From positions 1 through 10,413 of the forward strand of contig NATN01000128.1 in NCBI GenBank assembly GCA_002085355.1: DNA of 10,413 nt, written 5' to 3'. Both the position numbers and the translations under genes were made by a program. The DNA is from Candidatus Zhuqueibacterota bacterium 4484_87 (GTDB lineage: Bacteria; Zhuqueibacterota; Zhuqueibacteria; Thermofontimicrobiales; Thermofontimicrobiaceae). This document shows, one piece after another, positions 7,651-10,413 of this stretch (the stretch's first letter is position 1; each line of letters starts with the position of its first letter). Below the pieces are notes generated by a model, which was given only the letters and a program-made list of their open reading frames with translations, was not told where the DNA came from and did not search any database.

Positions 7651-7730
7651 GCTGATGAAACGGATGACGCAGATTCACAAAAACAAAAGAATCCGTACTG
7701 ATCCGTGTTATCAGTGTCATCCGTGAGCCA
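7651..7730. repeat. Palindromic intergenic 'ATCCGTG' word repeat
   Basis: CTGATGAAACGGAT (7652-7665) is complementary, with two mismatches, to ATCCGTGTTATCAG (7701-7714). CGGATGAC (7661-7668) is perfectly complementary to GTCATCCG (7716-7723). The word ATCCGT recurs at 7691, 7701 and, as ATCCGTG, at 7719. It is non-coding and resembles the CACGGAT/ATCCGTG dispersed repeats of environmental genomes. It fills most of the first half of the gap between the beta-helix and BNR genes. Confidence 0.65.
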
Positions 7731-7770
7731 TTAAAAAAAGTTTATCAAGCATTGTAAAGTGAAAAGTTAT

Positions 7771-7805
7771 GAAATAATTTTCTGTTTTAAACAAGAAATT
7801 ATTTC
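7771..7805. promoter_or_regulatory. 35-base near-perfect palindrome upstream of the BNR lipoprotein
   Basis: GAAATAATTT (7771-7780) pairs exactly with AAATTATTTC (7796-7805). Inside it CT (7782-7783) pairs with AG (7794-7795), and the centre is GTTTTAAAC, itself a dyad. The whole element sits 33 bases before the ATG at 7839. It could be an operator for a dimeric regulator, an mRNA hairpin, or a weak terminator for the upstream gene (TTTTT follows at 7811-7815). The AT-rich dyad form favours a protein site, but this is inference. Confidence 0.5.
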
Positions 7806-7838
7806 GTCAATTTTTGGTAATAATTTAAGGAAGAAATT

Positions 7839-9008
7839 ATGAAATATCGTTGGCTTTTGGTTTCATTAATGGTCTTATTTTTATTTTCCTGTCAAAAAAG
7901 ACAAACGCCGGTCATTCGACACATTCAAATTTACGCCTCCCATGATGAATATTGCGCCTGGCCCGCAGTAGCTCGGGCGGGTAATGGTGATATTCTTGTC
8001 GCGTTTAGTTTAAACGAAGAACATCTGGGGCCTGACGGAAAAATTATGCTGGTGCGCTCGGTTGATAACGGAAAATCCTGGTCAAAACCGGAAATTTTGC
8101 TTGACACGCCTCTTGACGATCGGGATGCGGGACTGACAGTAGGGGAAAATGGCGTGGTTCTGGCTACTTTTTGGTCAACTTTCTGGAGTTGTGACAAATA
8201 TCGCAATCTGCCGCCCAAGTCCTATCCCGATGAAATGATCGAAAAATGGTGCCGGTTTGTCAATCGCCCTGAGTATTTAGCGGCGGAAAATCTGGAAGGA
8301 CAGTCGGGATTGCTCTCCGGGGACAACGGAAAAAGTTGGTCTGAACGGCTACCGGGAAAAGATACCGTCAAAGGCGGTATTCAGCTTGCGGACGGGAGTT
8401 TTTTGATCGGTTCTTATCGGCTGGAACGAGATTTTGTCGGAATTTATCGCACCGATGATCCGCGAAAGGAGTGGAAGAAAATTGCCGAAGTGAAATCCGA
8501 AAATCCTGATTCAATCCGTTTAGGCGAGCCGCACATTTTGCAATTGCCATCGGGCAGAATAATCATGATGATGCGGGCGACGCCGAAACCCTATGCGAAT
8601 GACAGCGATGTTTCGCATCTCTATTTCAGCTACTCGGATGATGAAGGTTACACCTGGGCAAAGCCGCAAAAGACAGAATTGTGGGGCTATCCGCCGCATC
8701 TGCTTTTGCTTTCCGACGGCAGAGTTGTGTGTTCCTATGGCTATCGGCGAGAGCCTTTTGGCCAGCGCGTTTGCGTCAGCGGGGATGGCATGACCTGGAA
8801 AAAAGAAAATGAAATCGTTCTCCGAGCTGATGCATGTAACGTTGATCTGGGATATCCCGCGTCTGTGGAATTGGAGCCGGGAATTGTTTTGACAGTTTAC
8901 TATCAGCCCGATCCTGACGATTGCCCGCAGGAAATGCATCCGCCGGATCCCCATCGTTCGCGGCCGGATATTTTAGGCACAATCTGGAAAGTGCCGCATA
9001 AAAAGTGA
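7839..9008 (+). CDS. BNR/sialidase-fold lipoprotein, putative glycoside hydrolase
   Basis: A 389-residue protein with AAGGAAG (7827-7833) five bases before the ATG. Residues 1-18 are a lipoprotein signal peptide (MKYRWLL..LFLFSC, lipobox LFSC, Cys18). The mature part is a six-bladed beta-propeller of the sialidase superfamily. Four Asp-box motifs (SxDxGxxW) are visible: SVDNGKSW (74-81), SGDNGKSW (160-167), SDDEGYTW (266-273) and the shortened SGDGMTW (314-320). Other conserved propeller strands are RLGEPHILQLPSGRIIMMMR (227-246) and HLLLLSDGRVVCSYGYR (287-303). Members are exo-sialidases or related sugar hydrolases, and many have no known substrate. I cannot confirm the full arginine triad and nucleophile Tyr by eye, so sialidase activity should not be assumed. 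It follows another probable carbohydrate-active lipoprotein by 191 bases. The palindrome and repeat in that gap suggest it has its own regulation. Confidence 0.87.
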   Translation: MKYRWLLVSLMVLFLFSCQKRQTPVIRHIQIYASHDEYCAWPAVARAGNGDILVAFSLNEEHLGPDGKIMLVRSVDNGKSWSKPEILLDTPLDDRDAGLTVGENGVVLATFWSTFWSCDKYRNLPPKSYPDEMIEKWCRFVNRPEYLAAENLEGQSGLLSGDNGKSWSERLPGKDTVKGGIQLADGSFLIGSYRLERDFVGIYRTDDPRKEWKKIAEVKSENPDSIRLGEPHILQLPSGRIIMMMRATPKPYANDSDVSHLYFSYSDDEGYTWAKPQKTELWGYPPHLLLLSDGRVVCSYGYRREPFGQRVCVSGDGMTWKKENEIVLRADACNVDLGYPASVELEPGIVLTVYYQPDPDDCPQEMHPPDPHRSRPDILGTIWKVPHKK

Positions 9009-9040
9009 TAAATTTGGTTTTTGAAATATCGTAGTTGTTT

Positions 9041-9067
9041 CGCCTCGAAGGCTCCAAGACTCGAAGA
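9041..9067. repeat. Short 'CTCGAAG' word repeat
   Basis: CTCGAAG occurs twice (9044-9050 and 9060-9066) with a related CTCCAAG word between them (9052-9058). It lies 32 bases after the BNR gene. Its style matches the other word repeats of this window, but it is short. Confidence 0.4.
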
Positions 9068-9143
9068 ATTTTACATTTGATTTAGGTTCAGGTTAATCAG
9101 TAAAGTTGTGTAATTTTTTCAAACATTTGGTTTAACAATAGTT

Positions 9144-9177
9144 GTAACTTCGTGTCCTTCGCGGTCTTCGTGGTTAC
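9144..9177 (-). repeat. 'CGAAG' word repeat before the last UROD-fold gene
   Basis: On the plus strand this reads as spaced TTCGTG/CTTCGCG/CTTCGTGG words, bounded by GTAAC (9144-9148) and its reverse complement GTTAC (9173-9177). Read on the minus strand it begins GTAACCACGAAGACCGCGAA, the common CCACGAAG...CACGAAG type of dispersed intergenic repeat. A related element lies at 10378-10404 in the opposite orientation. Translating this repeat in the gene's frame gives a false N-terminal extension from GTG 9152. Confidence 0.6.
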
Positions 9178-9207
9178 AAATTACATGAGTTTGGCAATTA
9201 ATTCAAT

Positions 9208-9213
9208 AGGTGA
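9208..9213 (+). promoter_or_regulatory. Ribosome binding site fixing the last gene's start
   Basis: AGGTGA lies 4 bases before the ATG at 9218. It supports that start over the in-frame GTG at 9152, which lies inside a repeat. Confidence 0.75.
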
Positions 9214-9217
9214 AAGA

Positions 9218-10372
9218 ATGACTTCCAAACAGAGACTTTTAGCAGCCATCAACCGTGAGGTACCGGATCGATTGCCGGTTACCAGCCATCATGTGCAGAA
9301 ATATTTTCTCGATCATTACATGGACGGGATTTCTCGGGATGAATTTTTTGACCACTTCGGACTTGACCCAATCAAGTGGATCATTTTTTACAAGGCGGAC
9401 GAATCGCGCGGCGACTATTACGATTCCAATCAGCAGGTGAATTTTCTGGAATCGAGGCGCGTTTTTTCCGATAATTGGATCATTGAAATGGAAAATATTG
9501 CTCAAGAACCGTATCGGCGTGATCGTTATTACATCAAGACTCCAGAAAAAACGCTGACCATGGTGCTGGATTCCAATGAGCAAACGAGCTGGGTCTCCGA
9601 GTATTTGATCAAGGAAAAATCCGACATAGATATTATCGCTAAATACGTCACACATCCGTTGTGCGACGTGGAAGCTGTAAATCGCATTGCTGACGAGTAT
9701 GGCGAGACAGGACTGGTGCGCAGCCACATTCCCTGTTTTGACATTTTCGGTCAGCCAGGCTGCTGGCAGGATGCCTGTTGTCTGATGGGAACGGAAAAAA
9801 TGATCATGGAAGTGTATGACGACCCGGAGTGGGTGCATACATTTTTAAAAATCTTGCAGGAGAGAAAAATTGATTACATCCGTTCCATGAAAGGGGCGAA
9901 GTTTGATATTCTGGAATTAGGCGGCGGCGACGCTTCGACAACGGTAATTTCGCCGAAAATTTTTAACGAAATTGTTGCGCCGTACGACAGCGTACTGATC
10001 GAAGAAGCGCACAAAGTCGGCCAGAAGATCGTTTATCACACCTGCGGCGGAATGATGCCCATTCTGGAAGATATCGCAGCAATGAAACCCGATGCCATGG
10101 AAACGTTTACTCCGCCCGGAATGGGAGCAGATGTTGATTTGGCGGAAGCAAAACGCCGCATTGGCGATGAAGTGTGCATGATCGGCGGATTTGATCAGTT
10201 TCATTATTTTGTCGGCTGCACGCCGGAAGAAACGAGAGCTTATGTGAGGAAATGTTTCGAGGAAGCCGGTGAAGGCGGAGGCTACATTTTGTGCCCTTCG
10301 GATCACTTTTTTGATGCGGATTTGGAGTTGATTGAAGCTTATGCGGATGAAGCGAGAAAGTGTGTTTATTGA
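9218..10372 (+). CDS. UROD-superfamily methyltransferase-like protein
   Basis: A 384-residue UROD-fold protein starting MTSKQRLLAAINREVPDRLP, the standard N-terminus of this superfamily (TSKERLLAALNGEKPDRVP-like). That, with the AGGTGA site, fixes the start at 9218. HTCG at 274-277 is the H-x-C metal motif of the MtaA/MtbA-like branch. The core continues as PILEDIAAMKPDAMETFTPP, and MIGGFDQFH (321-329) is also typical. At the late ligand region the sequence is YILCPSDHFF (356-365). Asp362 aligns with Cys81 of the first gene, while a cysteine (359) sits three residues earlier, so the third metal ligand may be shifted or replaced. It stands apart from the main operon, 209 bases after the BNR gene, and is bounded on both sides by related repeats. 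A role in corrinoid- or thiol-linked methyl transfer is inferred. The substrate is unknown, and a non-methyltransferase UROD-like activity is possible. Confidence 0.86.
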   Translation: MTSKQRLLAAINREVPDRLPVTSHHVQKYFLDHYMDGISRDEFFDHFGLDPIKWIIFYKADESRGDYYDSNQQVNFLESRRVFSDNWIIEMENIAQEPYRRDRYYIKTPEKTLTMVLDSNEQTSWVSEYLIKEKSDIDIIAKYVTHPLCDVEAVNRIADEYGETGLVRSHIPCFDIFGQPGCWQDACCLMGTEKMIMEVYDDPEWVHTFLKILQERKIDYIRSMKGAKFDILELGGGDASTTVISPKIFNEIVAPYDSVLIEEAHKVGQKIVYHTCGGMMPILEDIAAMKPDAMETFTPPGMGADVDLAEAKRRIGDEVCMIGGFDQFHYFVGCTPEETRAYVRKCFEEAGEGGGYILCPSDHFFDADLELIEAYADEARKCVY

Positions 10373-10377
10373 TTTTT

Positions 10378-10404
10378 GCCACGGAGACGCAGAGAACACA
10401 GAGG
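10378..10404 (+). repeat. 'CCACGGAGACGCAGAG' word repeat after the last gene
   Basis: It begins CCACGGAGACGCAGAGAA at 10379, with the word AGAG/ACAGAG reiterated, five bases after the stop codon. This is the well-known CCACAGAGACACAGAG type of dispersed repeat and is loosely related to the minus-strand element at 9144-9177. It may continue past the right edge. Confidence 0.6.
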
Positions 10405-10413
10405 AAAATTTTA

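Noticed and set aside
9239..9838. Minus-strand 199-codon open frame inside the last UROD-fold gene
   Set aside because: Antisense to a gene with clear family motifs; composition and lack of motifs fit a chance frame.
9917..10399. Minus-strand 160-codon open frame at the right edge
   Set aside because: Antisense to the HTCG-containing core of the UROD gene and running through the terminal repeat; no domain seen.

Overview
The window looks like a chromosomal stretch of a Gram-negative, probably anaerobic bacterium. Two genes carry typical lipoprotein signal peptides, one a plain secretion signal, and all real genes are on the plus strand. The mix of corrinoid methyltransferase parts, lipoprotein carbohydrate-active-type enzymes and intergenic 'word' repeats reminds me of uncultured FCB-type lineages (KSB1 or Calditrichota-like). 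That placement is an impression, not something the sequence proves.

Left part (1-5107): five genes that look like one operon, with gaps of -4, 63, 14 and 34 bases. They are (i) the 3' end of a uroporphyrinogen-decarboxylase (UROD)-fold methyltransferase fused to two thioredoxin-like domains, (ii) a CobW/P47K-type GTPase whose CxCC metal motif reads CICI, (iii) a second UROD-fold protein with an HSCG metal motif, (iv) an exported M14 zinc carboxypeptidase and (v) a complete corrinoid-binding protein of the MtaC/MtbC/MtmC type. Apart from the peptidase this is the core of a corrinoid-dependent methyl-transfer system. The corrinoid protein would carry the methyl group, UROD-fold proteins would move it, and the GTPase may help with metal or cofactor. 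No MtaB- or MtmB-like substrate methyltransferase and no RamA-like activator is present. The methyl donor is unknown.

Middle and right part (5108-10413): a 401-base gap with a possible terminator and a repeat, then three more widely spaced genes: a 712-residue right-handed beta-helix lipoprotein with an abnormal C-terminus, a BNR/sialidase-fold lipoprotein with four Asp-box motifs, and a third UROD-fold methyltransferase. Every gap in this part carries imperfect repeats made of short reiterated words, and none of the gaps in the left operon does. The last gene is bracketed by two related repeats in opposite orientation.

Working model (inference): the two lipoproteins and the secreted peptidase act on external polymers, while the cytoplasmic proteins move a methyl group from some methylated compound to a C1 carrier through a corrinoid protein. 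The least ordinary items are the UROD/tandem-thioredoxin fusion, the altered CobW metal motif, and the three UROD paralogues that differ at the expected third zinc-ligand position.
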